From: Methylotenera sp. | Lineage (GTDB): Bacteria; Pseudomonadota; Gammaproteobacteria; Burkholderiales; Methylophilaceae | Reading direction: 5' to 3' | Length of the DNA stretch: 15,346 bases | NCBI GenBank assembly: GCA_027310735.1 | Contig: DAIDAH010000037.1 | Coordinates: forward strand, 1-15,346 | Shown here: positions 7,079 to 14,813 of the stretch, in pieces | Position numbering within the stretch: position 1 is the first letter of the stretch | How the letters are laid out: each line of letters begins with the position of its first letter | Notes under the pieces: generated by a model | What the model saw: the letters and a program-made list of their open reading frames with translations, nothing else | Database searches by the model: none | Told to the model about the DNA's origin: nothing | Translations under genes and position numbers: made by a program

Positions 7079-8407
7079 ATGAATACAATTGAGTCAGTCA
7101 TCGCTACACTCTCTAACTGGGTATGGGGTCCACCCATGCTTACGCTACTAGTTGGCACCGGGCTTTATTTAACGATATTACTCAAAGGTATGCAGTTTCG
7201 TGCCTTACCACTGGCTTTCAAATTAATTTTTCGCAAAGATCACCACCACGAAGGCGACATTTCACACTTTGCCGCCTTGATGACGGCACTTGCAGCCACC
7301 GTAGGTATAGGTAACATTGTAGGTGTAGCTACAGCAATCACCCTAGGTGGTCCAGGTGCAGTATTCTGGATGTGGGTAACAGGACTGGTCGGCATGGCCA
7401 CTAAATACTCAGAAGCCGTATTAGCCGTTAAATATCGTGAAAAAGGGCCTCACGGCATGCGTGGCGGGCCGATGTATTATTTAGCTAAAGGCGCAGGACT
7501 ACCTTGGCTAGGAACGATTTTTGCCATATTCACCGCCTGCGCAGCCTTTGGTATTGGCAACATGACGCAAGCCAACGCCACTGCCAAAATTTTTGAATCC
7601 ACGTTTCATATCGCACCTTATGTCACTGGCTGGGTACTGATGATATTGACAGGATTGGTGATTCTGGGTGGCATCCGCTCCATCGGCAAGTTCACTTCAC
7701 TGTTAGTACCATTTATGATTGTGGGTTATGTCGGCACGTCTCTAGTTGTGCTGTTCGTTCATGCCAATCAAATTCCGCATGCGTTTGGTTTGATTTTTTA
7801 CCATGCATTCAACGCATCAGCCACGACTGGCGGCATTGTAGGCGCTACGATTGCAACTGCGATGCGCTATGGTATTGCCCGTGGCGTATTCTCTAATGAA
7901 TCAGGCCTAGGCTCTGCTCCTATTGCCGCCGCCGCCGCACGCACAGCTGACCCAGTCAAACAAGCTTTAGTGAGCATGACACAAACATTCATCGATACCC
8001 TCGTTGTTTGCACGATGACCGCACTAGTCATACTCACCGCCACCTCATGGACGCAAGGCGTCAGTGCCAGCGAACTCACCAGTGCTAGCATGGCAGAAAC
8101 ATTAGGCAGCGCAGGGGCAATTATTGTCGCTATATCCACCGCGCTCTTTGCATACTCCACGCTTATCGGCTGGAATTACTACGGGGAAAAAGCCATTGAA
8201 TATTTATTTGGCTCACGGGCAATTGTTATTTATCGCGTATTCTTCACAGCCACTGTCATTGTTGGCGCCACCACTAGCCTTGAACTAGTTTGGAATTTTT
8301 CAGACTTAATGAACGGCATGATGGCGATTCCAAACCTGATTGGCCTGTTATTACTCGCAAAAGTAGTCAAAGCTGAAACAAACCGTTTTTTCAGCAGCAA
8401 TCACTAA
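7079..8407 (+). CDS. AGCS-family sodium:alanine/glycine symporter
   Basis: Inner-membrane Na+-coupled importer of small neutral amino acids (alanine/glycine), alanine or glycine:cation symporter (AGCS) family, 442 residues, about 11 membrane segments. The diagnostic stretch is at ~70-150: LAATVGIGNIVGVATAITLG, then GGPGAVFWMWVTGLVGMATK and HGMRGGPMYYL. A second conserved block, RGVFSNESGLGSAPIAAAAA (~265-284), and ALFAYSTLIGWNYYGEKA (~358-375) also fit the family. The Shine-Dalgarno is poor (GGTG about 12 nt upstream). The next gene starts only 9 nt after its stop, so the two are co-transcribed. Family is certain; substrate is inferred from the family. Confidence 0.93.
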   Translation: MNTIESVIATLSNWVWGPPMLTLLVGTGLYLTILLKGMQFRALPLAFKLIFRKDHHHEGDISHFAALMTALAATVGIGNIVGVATAITLGGPGAVFWMWVTGLVGMATKYSEAVLAVKYREKGPHGMRGGPMYYLAKGAGLPWLGTIFAIFTACAAFGIGNMTQANATAKIFESTFHIAPYVTGWVLMILTGLVILGGIRSIGKFTSLLVPFMIVGYVGTSLVVLFVHANQIPHAFGLIFYHAFNASATTGGIVGATIATAMRYGIARGVFSNESGLGSAPIAAAAARTADPVKQALVSMTQTFIDTLVVCTMTALVILTATSWTQGVSASELTSASMAETLGSAGAIIVAISTALFAYSTLIGWNYYGEKAIEYLFGSRAIVIYRVFFTATVIVGATTSLELVWNFSDLMNGMMAIPNLIGLLLLAKVVKAETNRFFSSNH

Positions 8408-8416
8408 AGGATTATC

Positions 8417-9775
8417 ATGAGTCAACATGCAGAACGTAGTCACTGGGGTAGCCGCTGGTCATTCATGTTAGCCACCGCTGGCTCTGCGATTGGCTTAGGC
8501 AACATCTGGAAGCTGCCCTACATGATAGGCGTCAATGGTGGTAGCGCGTTTGTTCTGGTATTTCTGCTTTGCATTTTCTTTGTCGGCATTCCACTGATGA
8601 TGACAGAAATTCTGCTGGGTCGGCGTGCGCAAAAAAATCCATTTAACGGCATGCAAGCGCTAGCGGCGGAAGCCCGCGTTTCGAGGTCGTGGAAATACTT
8701 AGGTGGTGTCGGCATGATTACCGGCCTGCTCATTTTAGGCTTTTATAGTGTGATTGGCGGCTGGGTGCTCAGCTACATTTATTATGCTGCAGTTGGTACA
8801 TTCACAGAGATTAATGGCGCTCAATCTACCGCAAACTTTAATGCCCTCTTGGCATCACCACTCACACTACTATTTTGGCACACATTTTTCATGCTACTCA
8901 CCATGGGCGTTGTGGCACGCGGCGTGAACTCCGGACTGGAAAAAGCTAATAATATTTTGATTCCAGCATTATTCATGATTCTGCTCATACTCTTAGGTTA
9001 CAGCATGTCAGTCGGTGACATGCATCTGGCGGCACAATTCATGTTTAACCCAGACTTTGGAAAAATCACGCCAGTCTCAGTTTTATCGGCTTTGGGTCAT
9101 GCCTTTTTCTCACTCAGCTTGGGCATGGGCTCGGTGATGGTCTATGGTTCATATTTACAACGTAATGTATCCATTGCATGCACCACCATTTACATTGCAC
9201 TTATCGATACTGCACTTGGTTTATTGGTTGGCTTAGCGATTTATGCATTGGTCTTCGCCAATCACCTACCTGTTGCCAGTGGCCCAGGCTTAATCTTTCA
9301 AACACTACCCATCGCATTTGGCCACATGCCTGCTGGGAGCTTTATCGGCACATTATTTTTTATTCTGGTCGCATTTGCAGCATGGACATCTTCCATTTCA
9401 CTGGTTGAACCTGCAACCGCATGGCTGGTTGAAAACAAGGAAATGAAACGCAGCTCAGCCGCATGGCTTATCGGCATTACCGTTTGGCTGCTTGGCGTGA
9501 CAGTTTTACTTTCGTTTAATGAGTGGAAAGGCATCGATATCATATTCGGCCTCAACGTTTTTGAAACTCTGGATAAACTTACGTCAACCATACTCTTGCC
9601 TTTAGGCGGCTTGTTTATGGCAATATTTGCGGGCTACTTTATGCGGAAAACGCATGTACAGGAGGAACTCAACCTAAGTAACCGAGCCTTTGATCTATGG
9701 CGATTTACAAATAACATTGTCGCGCCGATAGCGATTGGTGCTGTGTTTCTGTATTTATTTGGTGTAATTCACTAA
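8417..9775 (+). CDS. NSS-family sodium-dependent transporter
   Basis: Inner-membrane neurotransmitter:sodium symporter (NSS/SNF) family protein of the LeuT fold, which couples Na+ to amino-acid or related amine uptake. It has 452 residues and about 11-12 membrane segments. The N-terminal WGSRWSFMLATAGSAIGLGN followed by IWKLPYMIGVNGGSAFVL is the family signature, covering the unwound TM1 that binds Na+ and substrate. The later SLSLGMGSVMVYGSYL block (~233-248) corresponds to the TM6 region. AAAGGA stands 7 nt before the ATG, a good ribosome binding site. It is co-transcribed with the AGCS gene upstream, and its message ends at the terminator at 9800-9826. The substrate cannot be named from sequence alone. 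Confidence 0.92.
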   Translation: MSQHAERSHWGSRWSFMLATAGSAIGLGNIWKLPYMIGVNGGSAFVLVFLLCIFFVGIPLMMTEILLGRRAQKNPFNGMQALAAEARVSRSWKYLGGVGMITGLLILGFYSVIGGWVLSYIYYAAVGTFTEINGAQSTANFNALLASPLTLLFWHTFFMLLTMGVVARGVNSGLEKANNILIPALFMILLILLGYSMSVGDMHLAAQFMFNPDFGKITPVSVLSALGHAFFSLSLGMGSVMVYGSYLQRNVSIACTTIYIALIDTALGLLVGLAIYALVFANHLPVASGPGLIFQTLPIAFGHMPAGSFIGTLFFILVAFAAWTSSISLVEPATAWLVENKEMKRSSAAWLIGITVWLLGVTVLLSFNEWKGIDIIFGLNVFETLDKLTSTILLPLGGLFMAIFAGYFMRKTHVQEELNLSNRAFDLWRFTNNIVAPIAIGAVFLYLFGVIH

Positions 9776-9799
9776 CAGCGCAACAAATTACACCCAAGA

Positions 9800-9826
9800 A
9801 AAAAGCCAGCTTAGCGCTGGCTTTTT
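9800..9826. terminator. Bidirectional intrinsic terminator
   Basis: AAAAAGCCAGC / GCTGGCTTTTT forms an 11-bp stem with a 5-nt loop (TTAGC) and has a T-run on each strand. It lies between the convergent NSS transporter and cytochrome c genes and can end transcription of both. Confidence 0.9.
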
Positions 9827-9842
9827 ATTCAATCAAACAAAC

Positions 9843-10169
9843 TTAAAGTGACAACACCCACTCAACGATTGTTTTGATATCAGCATCTTTAACTTGTGGG
9901 CTATTTGCTGGCATAGGCATAGGACCCCAAGTACCGCTACCACCTTTTTTAACTTTCTCAACCAACCTAGCTTCAGCTGTTTTGTCGCCTTTATATTTAG
10001 CAGCAACATCTTTGTAAGCTGGACCTAAGATTTTTTTCTCAACACTGTGGCAAGCTAAACAGCCACTTTTTTGTGCTAATGCTTGTGCAGCTGCAGCGTC
10101 TGCTGCATTTACTTGAGCTGCAACCAACATTGAACCAGCAGCAGCGATTGTTAACAATAAAGCTTTCAT
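9843..10169 (-). CDS. Class I cytochrome c, c-551/c-552-like, periplasmic
   Basis: Small periplasmic mono-heme electron carrier of 108 residues. Residues 1-22 form a Sec signal peptide with the likely cut after VNA; the mature part is ~86 residues, the size of Pseudomonas cytochrome c-551. Heme is bound by C37-x-x-C40-H41 (CLACH), and the distal ligand should be M86 in WGPMPMPANSP, which aligns with the WGPIPMPPN motif of c-551 (from memory). LGPAYKDVAAKYKGD is also typical of the family. AAGGAG about 6 nt before the ATG is a strong ribosome binding site. It is a single-gene unit between the terminator and its own promoter. Likely partners are terminal oxidases or other redox enzymes, which the window does not show. 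Confidence 0.93.
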   Translation of the reverse strand: MKALLLTIAAAGSMLVAAQVNAADAAAAQALAQKSGCLACHSVEKKILGPAYKDVAAKYKGDKTAEARLVEKVKKGGSGTWGPMPMPANSPQVKDADIKTIVEWVLSL

Positions 10170-10224
10170 GCTATCTCCTTGAAACTACCATTAAAAATTA
10201 ATTAACGTCTTTTTGCAACGTCGT

Positions 10225-10252
10225 ATATTACCTACAATTACAATTTTAACAA
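10225..10252 (-). promoter_or_regulatory. Candidate promoter of the cytochrome c gene
   Basis: On the minus strand, TTGTTA (10247-10252), a 16-nt spacer, then TAATAT (10225-10230), about 55 nt before the start codon. Both hexamers are 4/6 or better to the sigma-70 consensus and the flanks are AT-rich. No operator is evident. Confidence 0.45.
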
Positions 10253-10394
10253 GCTAGTTACGGCAAATCATTTAATAAGTAATAATTCAATTACATCTGA
10301 CACAAAAAATCTGATAAATCACCAATACTCTGTGAACAAGAAACGCCCTTGCCTGCCCGTGCGTTGACACACTTTGAAAAATCTCTTTCAGTCG

Positions 10395-11318
10395 CTACAA
10401 CAACTCAAGAGAGTATTCCGTCACCATAGTATGTGATTCACCTGGGAAAATCGTCACGCTGTTTTCCATGGCATTTGCTGACTCTACGCAAAGCATCTTG
10501 CGCCATTCATCCGGCTCACCCATATCACTCATTTGTGCTACTTTCTCTGCACCCGGTGACCAGATAACAGTGGTATTACTACCAGATTTCGCTACGCGAA
10601 TCGCGCGGTGAAAGCCGCTGTCGCGAATAATGCAATCTTCACCGCTGTTAAGATAAACGCGGTCAAACTCGCCATCAAACTTTAATGGACCATGTTGCAC
10701 GTTACGCAAGTAGCCTTCAACTTTATCTGAGTAAACCAAATTTTCCAGCCCAGTAATATGCGTATTTTTAACGTCACTTACGTTGAAGTAGGTATGGAAT
10801 GCTTCGCCAATCATAAACGGATGATTAGCCAGATTCTTAGTTGTCATCTCCAAGCGCAGATAATTACCAATCGTAATTTCCAACGTCAATTGAAACGGAT
10901 ACGAAAGTTGTTTTTTAGCCACTTCAGTCAGCGTCATTTCCAAAAGTAATCGCGTCGTGCCATTTGGCAATTTATAACTTTTAGTGACTTGCCAAGGAAT
11001 CACGCGCGCAAAACCGTGTGGACAATAACTGCTGTCCGTAGGATGTGCGCCAAACCAAGGCCAACAAATTGGCACGCCGCCACGAATAGAGCGGCCGTCT
11101 ACATAGCGCGCATTACTTGATAGCCATAACACCGGCTCCGAAGCCGATTTTGGCTGCCAATGCATGACATGTGCCCCCTGTAAAGCAATCTTGGCTGTAG
11201 CATGCCGATTATCAATTTCAACGTAATCCAAACCATTAGCGTCTTTACTAAAGCGGACATCATTCGTCGGCACCGCATTAGCGATAATTGGGTGCGGGTG
11301 TACATTAGCTTTTGTCAT
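10395..11318 (-). CDS. yeaD: D-hexose-6-phosphate mutarotase (aldose 1-epimerase-like, YeaD family)
   Basis: Cytosolic mutarotase that interconverts the alpha and beta anomers of hexose 6-phosphates. It has 307 residues, close to the ~294 of E. coli YeaD, with a beta-sandwich fold by family. The YeaD signature is at ~74-110: GRSIRGGVPICWPWFGAHP and YCPHGFARVIPW. Expected active-site residues are H101, H175 in GEAFHTYFNVSD and the general base E279 in MLCVESANAMEN; R105 and the SPG at 254-256 also belong to conserved positions. The ribosome binding site is weak. It lies 75 nt downstream of ilvD on the same strand, in an AT-rich gap without an evident terminator, so read-through from ilvD is possible. 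Nothing unusual. Confidence 0.92.
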   Translation of the reverse strand: MTKANVHPHPIIANAVPTNDVRFSKDANGLDYVEIDNRHATAKIALQGAHVMHWQPKSASEPVLWLSSNARYVDGRSIRGGVPICWPWFGAHPTDSSYCPHGFARVIPWQVTKSYKLPNGTTRLLLEMTLTEVAKKQLSYPFQLTLEITIGNYLRLEMTTKNLANHPFMIGEAFHTYFNVSDVKNTHITGLENLVYSDKVEGYLRNVQHGPLKFDGEFDRVYLNSGEDCIIRDSGFHRAIRVAKSGSNTTVIWSPGAEKVAQMSDMGEPDEWRKMLCVESANAMENSVTIFPGESHTMVTEYSLELL

Positions 11319-11393
11319 GTTTATTTACTTTTATACGCGTTCTAAATTATTCGATTTTAATTTTCGACTTAAACTTTTATGTGTTAATTTTTG

Positions 11394-13244
11394 CTATTTC
11401 TCAATCTGAGAAACATCACGTACTGCCCCACGAGCCGCACTGGTACTCATCGCTGCATAAGCGCGCAAAGCTGGAGAAACAACACGCTCACGACTTACTG
11501 GCTTCCAAGCTGCCTTACCTTTATCTTCCATTTTGGCGCGACGATGTGACATTTCCTCATCGCTAATCGCTAAATGAATGGTACGGTTTGGAATATCAAT
11601 TTCAATGGTATCACCCTCTTCTACCAAGCCAATCGCACCGCCTTCTGCCGCCTCTGGTGAAGCATGGCCGATACTCAATCCAGACGTACCACCTGAAAAG
11701 CGACCATCAGTCAGTAGCGCACAGGCTTTGCCCAAGCCTTTAGACTTCAAATATGAAGTTGGGTATAACATTTCTTGCATGCCCGGGCCGCCGCGGGGGC
11801 CTTCGTAGCGAATCACCACTACATCACCAGCTACGACTTTATCCGCCAGAATCGCTTCTACTGATGCATCCTGACTTTCAAAAATACGCGCACGACCGGT
11901 GAATTTCAGAATACTGTCATCCACCCCTGCGGTTTTAACGATACAGCCATCCAGCGCAATATTGCCGTACAACACAGCCAAGCCGCCATCTTGTGAATAA
12001 GCATGGGCTTTATCGCGGATACAGCCTTCTGAACGGTCATCATCAAGCGTTGGGTAAAGCATGCTTTGACTAAAGGCGATTGTCGTTGAAATACCACCCG
12101 GCGCTGCGCGGAAGAATTTTTTAACCTCTTCATCTTGGGTCACTTTAATATCCCATTTATCCAAGGCATCGCCCATAGTTGCGCTATGCACAGTTGGCGA
12201 TTCACGGTGAATCACACCTGCACGATCCAACTCACCCAGAATACCCATCACACCACCGGCACGGTGCACGTCTTCCATGTGATATTTTTGTGTTGCTGGC
12301 GCAACTTTACTTACACATGGCACTTTTCTGGAGATTCTATCAATATCACTCATGGTGAAATCCAATCCAGCTTCATGTGCTGCTGCCAGTAAATGTAATA
12401 CTGTATTGGTTGAGCCACCCATAGCCACATCCAGACTCATAGCATTCTCAAATGCCTGCATATTTGCAATGCTACGTGGTAATACTGAGTAATCGTCTTG
12501 CTCATAATGGCGTTTGGCAATATCCACAATCAAGCGGCCAGCCTTCAAGAACAACTCTTTACGTGCAGAATGCGTAGCAAGTGTGGAACCATTACCCGGC
12601 AAACTCAGACCCAAAGCCTCAGTTAAACAGTTCATGGAGTTTGCAGTAAACATGCCAGAACATGAACCGCAGGTTGGGCATGCTGAACGCTCAATCGCCT
12701 CAGATTTCTCATCACTCACGTGGCTGTCTGCCGCAGCCACCATCGCATCCACCAAGTCCAACTTCAGCGCTTCGCCCTGCCAATTCACTTTACCCGCTTC
12801 CATCGGGCCGCCAGAGACAAATACGACAGGAATGTTCAAGCGCAAGGCTGCCATCAACATACCCGGTGTAATTTTGTCGCAATTTGAAATACATACCAAA
12901 GCATCCGCACAGTGCGCATTTACCATGTATTCCACGCTATCGGCAATTAAATCGCGGCTCGGCAAGCTATACAACATACCGCCGTGACCCATCGCAATAC
13001 CGTCATCCACGGCAATCGTATTAAATTCTTTGGCGACACCGCCAGCGCGCTCAATTTCGCGCGCCACTAATTGCCCCATATCTTTCAAATGCACATGGCC
13101 AGGCACAAACTGCGTAAATGAGTTGGCAATGGCAATAATCGGCTTATCAAAGTCGCCATCTTTCATGCCTGTAGCGCGCCACAATGCGCGAGCGCCTGCC
13201 ATGTTGCGGCCGTGAGTGGTAGTGTGTGAACGATAAACTGGCAT
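11394..13244 (-). CDS. ilvD: Dihydroxy-acid dehydratase
   Basis: Third enzyme of the common branched-chain amino-acid pathway: dehydrates 2,3-dihydroxy-isovalerate and 2,3-dihydroxy-3-methylvalerate to the 2-keto acids that become valine, leucine and isoleucine. It has 616 residues, the same size as E. coli IlvD. Fe-S and Mg sites are present: C122 in CISNCDKITPGMLMAAL with D123/K124, C195 in CPTCGSCSGMFTANS, and D81 in AVDDGIAMGHGGM. Position 49 is Gly (VPGHVH), not Cys, which points to the oxygen-sensitive [4Fe-4S] type rather than the [2Fe-2S] type. The C-terminal DGRFSGGTSGLSIGHASPEA is complete. The ATG at 13242-13244 has a weak GGA upstream. Its promoter must lie in the 143-nt gap before intI, or transcription reads in from intI. 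Confidence 0.97.
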   Translation of the reverse strand: MPVYRSHTTTHGRNMAGARALWRATGMKDGDFDKPIIAIANSFTQFVPGHVHLKDMGQLVAREIERAGGVAKEFNTIAVDDGIAMGHGGMLYSLPSRDLIADSVEYMVNAHCADALVCISNCDKITPGMLMAALRLNIPVVFVSGGPMEAGKVNWQGEALKLDLVDAMVAAADSHVSDEKSEAIERSACPTCGSCSGMFTANSMNCLTEALGLSLPGNGSTLATHSARKELFLKAGRLIVDIAKRHYEQDDYSVLPRSIANMQAFENAMSLDVAMGGSTNTVLHLLAAAHEAGLDFTMSDIDRISRKVPCVSKVAPATQKYHMEDVHRAGGVMGILGELDRAGVIHRESPTVHSATMGDALDKWDIKVTQDEEVKKFFRAAPGGISTTIAFSQSMLYPTLDDDRSEGCIRDKAHAYSQDGGLAVLYGNIALDGCIVKTAGVDDSILKFTGRARIFESQDASVEAILADKVVAGDVVVIRYEGPRGGPGMQEMLYPTSYLKSKGLGKACALLTDGRFSGGTSGLSIGHASPEAAEGGAIGLVEEGDTIEIDIPNRTIHLAISDEEMSHRRAKMEDKGKAAWKPVSRERVVSPALRAYAAMSTSAARGAVRDVSQIEK

Positions 13245-13387
13245 GTGTAAAATCCGTAAAGTGATGAATAAACAATAAAAAGTATAATTTTAGACTAGCT
13301 AGCCATAACTAGCTAAAGAAATATGATGTCACCAACGCTTGTTGGCGCACTTCATTATGCGCATAACAACAACATTTCAAACTTAGC
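13245..13387. promoter_or_regulatory. Gap between intI 3' end and ilvD 5' end
   Basis: 143 nt, AT-rich on the ilvD side. It contains TATACT on the minus strand about 50 nt before ilvD as a possible -10, a CCAAC-GCTT-GTTGG hairpin (13332-13345) and the perfect 12-nt palindrome TTATGCGCATAA (13355-13366). No intrinsic terminator with a T-run follows intI, so transcription from intI may continue into ilvD. Confidence 0.35.
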
Positions 13388-14398
13388 TTACAAAACATCC
13401 AATGGGCTCCCCACTCCACGCCCACCCTTATTCAACACATGCGTATAAATCATGGTGGTTGCCACGTCAGAATGACCCAGCAACTCTTGTACGGTTCGAA
13501 TATCGTAGCCACCCTCAAGCAAATGCGTGGCAAAGCTATGGCGTAAAGTGTGAGGAGTCGCTGGTTTGGTAATTGCCGCATCTACCACCGCTTGACGCAT
13601 GGCACGCTGCACGGACTGATCTTGCAAATGATGGCGACGCATCACAGGCGACTCATCATCCTTAGTGCGTGGATCTTGCGACAAATTACCGCTCGGGAAA
13701 ACATATTGCCATATCCAATCACGCGCCGCATAAGGATATTTCAAACCCAGCGCCTGTGGCATATGTACAGCACCAAAGCCATCATTCAAGTCATTTTGAT
13801 GCAACTGCTTTACGCGATTCAAATGCGTTTTAAGTGGCTCAATTAATGTGAGTGGCAACATCGTCACACGATCCTTAAAACCCTTGCCATCGCGAATTAA
13901 AATCTCTTTGCGCTCAAAATCAATATCTTTCACCCGCAACCGCAACACCTCTAAAATCCGCATACCCGTACCATACAGCAGACTAGCAATTAGCCAATGT
14001 GTGCCCGTTAAGCGGCTCAACACCGCCTGCACCTCTGTTTTTGTCAACACAACAGGTAAACGCTTAGGCGCTTTCGCCTGCTCCACGCTATCCAGCCAAG
14101 GCAACTCAACACCCAACACTTCTTTATACAAAAACAACAACGCACTTTTTGCCTGATTTTGCGTACTTGCAGACACATTGCGCTCAACGGCTAAATACGT
14201 CAGAAACACCTCCACCTCTACGGAGCCCATCTCACTTGGATGTCGCTTGTCAAAATGCAAAATAAAGCGTTTAATCCAATCCAAATAAGCCTGCTCAGTA
14301 CGAATACTGTAATGTTTAAGACGAATCTTACCGCGCACCTGATCTAAAAGCTTAGGTGGTTCCACGTTTTGCAGAGGGCTTTGTAATGAGTTTTGCAT
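13388..14398 (-). CDS. intI: Integron integrase (IntI-type tyrosine recombinase)
   Basis: Site-specific recombinase that inserts and excises gene cassettes by attI x attC and attC x attC exchange on folded single-stranded attC DNA. It has 336 residues, full length for IntI. The N-terminal SAM-like DNA-binding domain (~20-105) includes VRGKIRLKHYSIRTEQAYLD. Catalytic residues are R147 (GTGMRILE), K172 (DGKGFKD), H283 and R286 (PHTLRHSFATHLLEGG), H309 (LLGHSD) and nucleophile Y318 (MIYTHVL). The insert that separates IntI from XerC/D is present at ~207-235 (VHMPQALGLKYPYAARDWIW), with the following QYVFPS. The start at ATG 14396-14398 has no clear Shine-Dalgarno. The gene is intact, so the integron may be active. 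No LexA box was found upstream. Confidence 0.97.
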   Translation of the reverse strand: MQNSLQSPLQNVEPPKLLDQVRGKIRLKHYSIRTEQAYLDWIKRFILHFDKRHPSEMGSVEVEVFLTYLAVERNVSASTQNQAKSALLFLYKEVLGVELPWLDSVEQAKAPKRLPVVLTKTEVQAVLSRLTGTHWLIASLLYGTGMRILEVLRLRVKDIDFERKEILIRDGKGFKDRVTMLPLTLIEPLKTHLNRVKQLHQNDLNDGFGAVHMPQALGLKYPYAARDWIWQYVFPSGNLSQDPRTKDDESPVMRRHHLQDQSVQRAMRQAVVDAAITKPATPHTLRHSFATHLLEGGYDIRTVQELLGHSDVATTMIYTHVLNKGGRGVGSPLDVL

Positions 14399-14463
14399 GT
14401 TTTAAACGCCGCATATCAATAGAATTATTAGGCAATACTAAAAAAAGTTAACACAATGATTTT

Positions 14464-14469
14464 ATTATA
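14464..14469 (-). promoter_or_regulatory. Candidate -10 box of intI
   Basis: Perfect TATAAT on the minus strand, about 65 nt before the intI ATG, in a very AT-rich stretch. The -35 region at normal spacing (AATTAA) is poor, so the promoter is weak or the match is due to AT content. Confidence 0.35.
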
Positions 14470-14485
14470 TACTTTATTAAAAAAA

Positions 14486-14550
14486 ATTAATTGGCATTCA
14501 CTTTTGACGTATATAAAACCGTCAAATAGGATGCCTACTTTACGTTAAGC
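14486..14550 (+). other. attI site (core GTTAAGC at 14544-14550)
   Basis: The core GTTAAGC fits GTTRRRY exactly; exchange should occur between G14544 and T14545, where the first cassette begins. It lies 146 nt from the intI start on the side away from ilvD, the normal place. The left limit is arbitrary: attI sites share little sequence beyond the core, and the second integrase-binding box cannot be read by eye. A TGCCTAC/GTAGGCA inverted repeat (14532-14538, 14574-14580) surrounds the core. Confidence 0.65.
14504..14532 (+). promoter_or_regulatory. Candidate cassette promoter (Pc) with overlapping palindrome
   Basis: TTGACG (14504-14509), a 17-nt spacer and TAGGAT (14527-14532) point into the cassettes. 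The -35 matches 5/6 and the -10 about 4/6. A perfect inverted repeat TTTGACG-N10-CGTCAAA (14503-14526) covers the -35 and spacer, so a protein bound there would block or shape the promoter. Position in attI agrees with known Pc promoters; activity is inferred. Confidence 0.5.
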
Positions 14551-14564
14551 TCAGATGGCTGTGC
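14543..14564 (+). repeat. Left arm of cassette-end inverted repeat
   Basis: Begins with the attI core and continues with CAGATGGCTGTGC. It is complementary to 14838-14859 in 20 of 22 positions. The R-box part is expected for any cassette; the extra perfect 13 bp (14552-14564) are not. Confidence 0.85.
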
Positions 14565-14674
14565 GCCACAGACGTAGGCAGAATTGCATTGCAACACAAG
14601 CAGATTAAACAATGTAGCCGGAATACTGGCATGGGAATAGCAATATTTACATGGACTTAAAAACATGATATTGA

Positions 14675-14742
14675 GTGAAGCGTACTGTCTTGACGCCGCA
14701 TAACTGAATTCGTTGATACGGCGTCAAGACAGTACGCTTCAC
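14675..14742 (+). repeat. Perfect 24-bp inverted repeat with 20-nt loop
   Basis: Arms at 14675-14698 and 14719-14742 are fully complementary (left arm begins GTGAAGCGTACTG, right arm ends CAGTACGCTTCAC), with the loop at 14699-14718. The stem has mixed base composition. The nearest T-run (TTTTT, 14755-14759) is 12 nt past the stem, so it is not a standard terminator. It may be an RNA hairpin in the cassette leader, a small-RNA precursor or the trace of an inverted duplication. Confidence 0.9.
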
Positions 14743-14799
14743 ATCATTCATCTGTTTTTCGAGGGTGATTTTTTGCTGTTCGAACGAGAAAGTTTAAAT

Positions 14800-14807
14800 A
14801 GGAAGGA
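14800..14807 (+). promoter_or_regulatory. Strong Shine-Dalgarno for the attC-spanning small ORF
   Basis: AGGAAGGA ends 6 nt before ATG 14814. It is clearly better than the start region of the downstream cassette gene (14964), which has only a poor GAAG about 9 nt upstream. Confidence 0.7.
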
Positions 14808-14813
14808 CAGATC

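Noticed and set aside
12514..12987. 157-codon open frame on the plus strand inside ilvD
   Set aside because: It is antisense to a highly conserved, complete ilvD, has no recognisable domain and no ribosome binding site; a shadow frame.
13332..13366. CCAAC-GCTT-GTTGG hairpin and TTATGCGCATAA as a lone attC or integron boundary
   Set aside because: No RYYYAAC...GTTRRRY pair with an L'/L'' spacing can be built there; a short palindrome only.
14675..14742. 24-bp inverted repeat as an intrinsic terminator
   Set aside because: The loop is 20 nt, the stem is not followed at once by a T-run, and the nearest TTTTT is 12 nt away; kept as a hairpin of unknown role.
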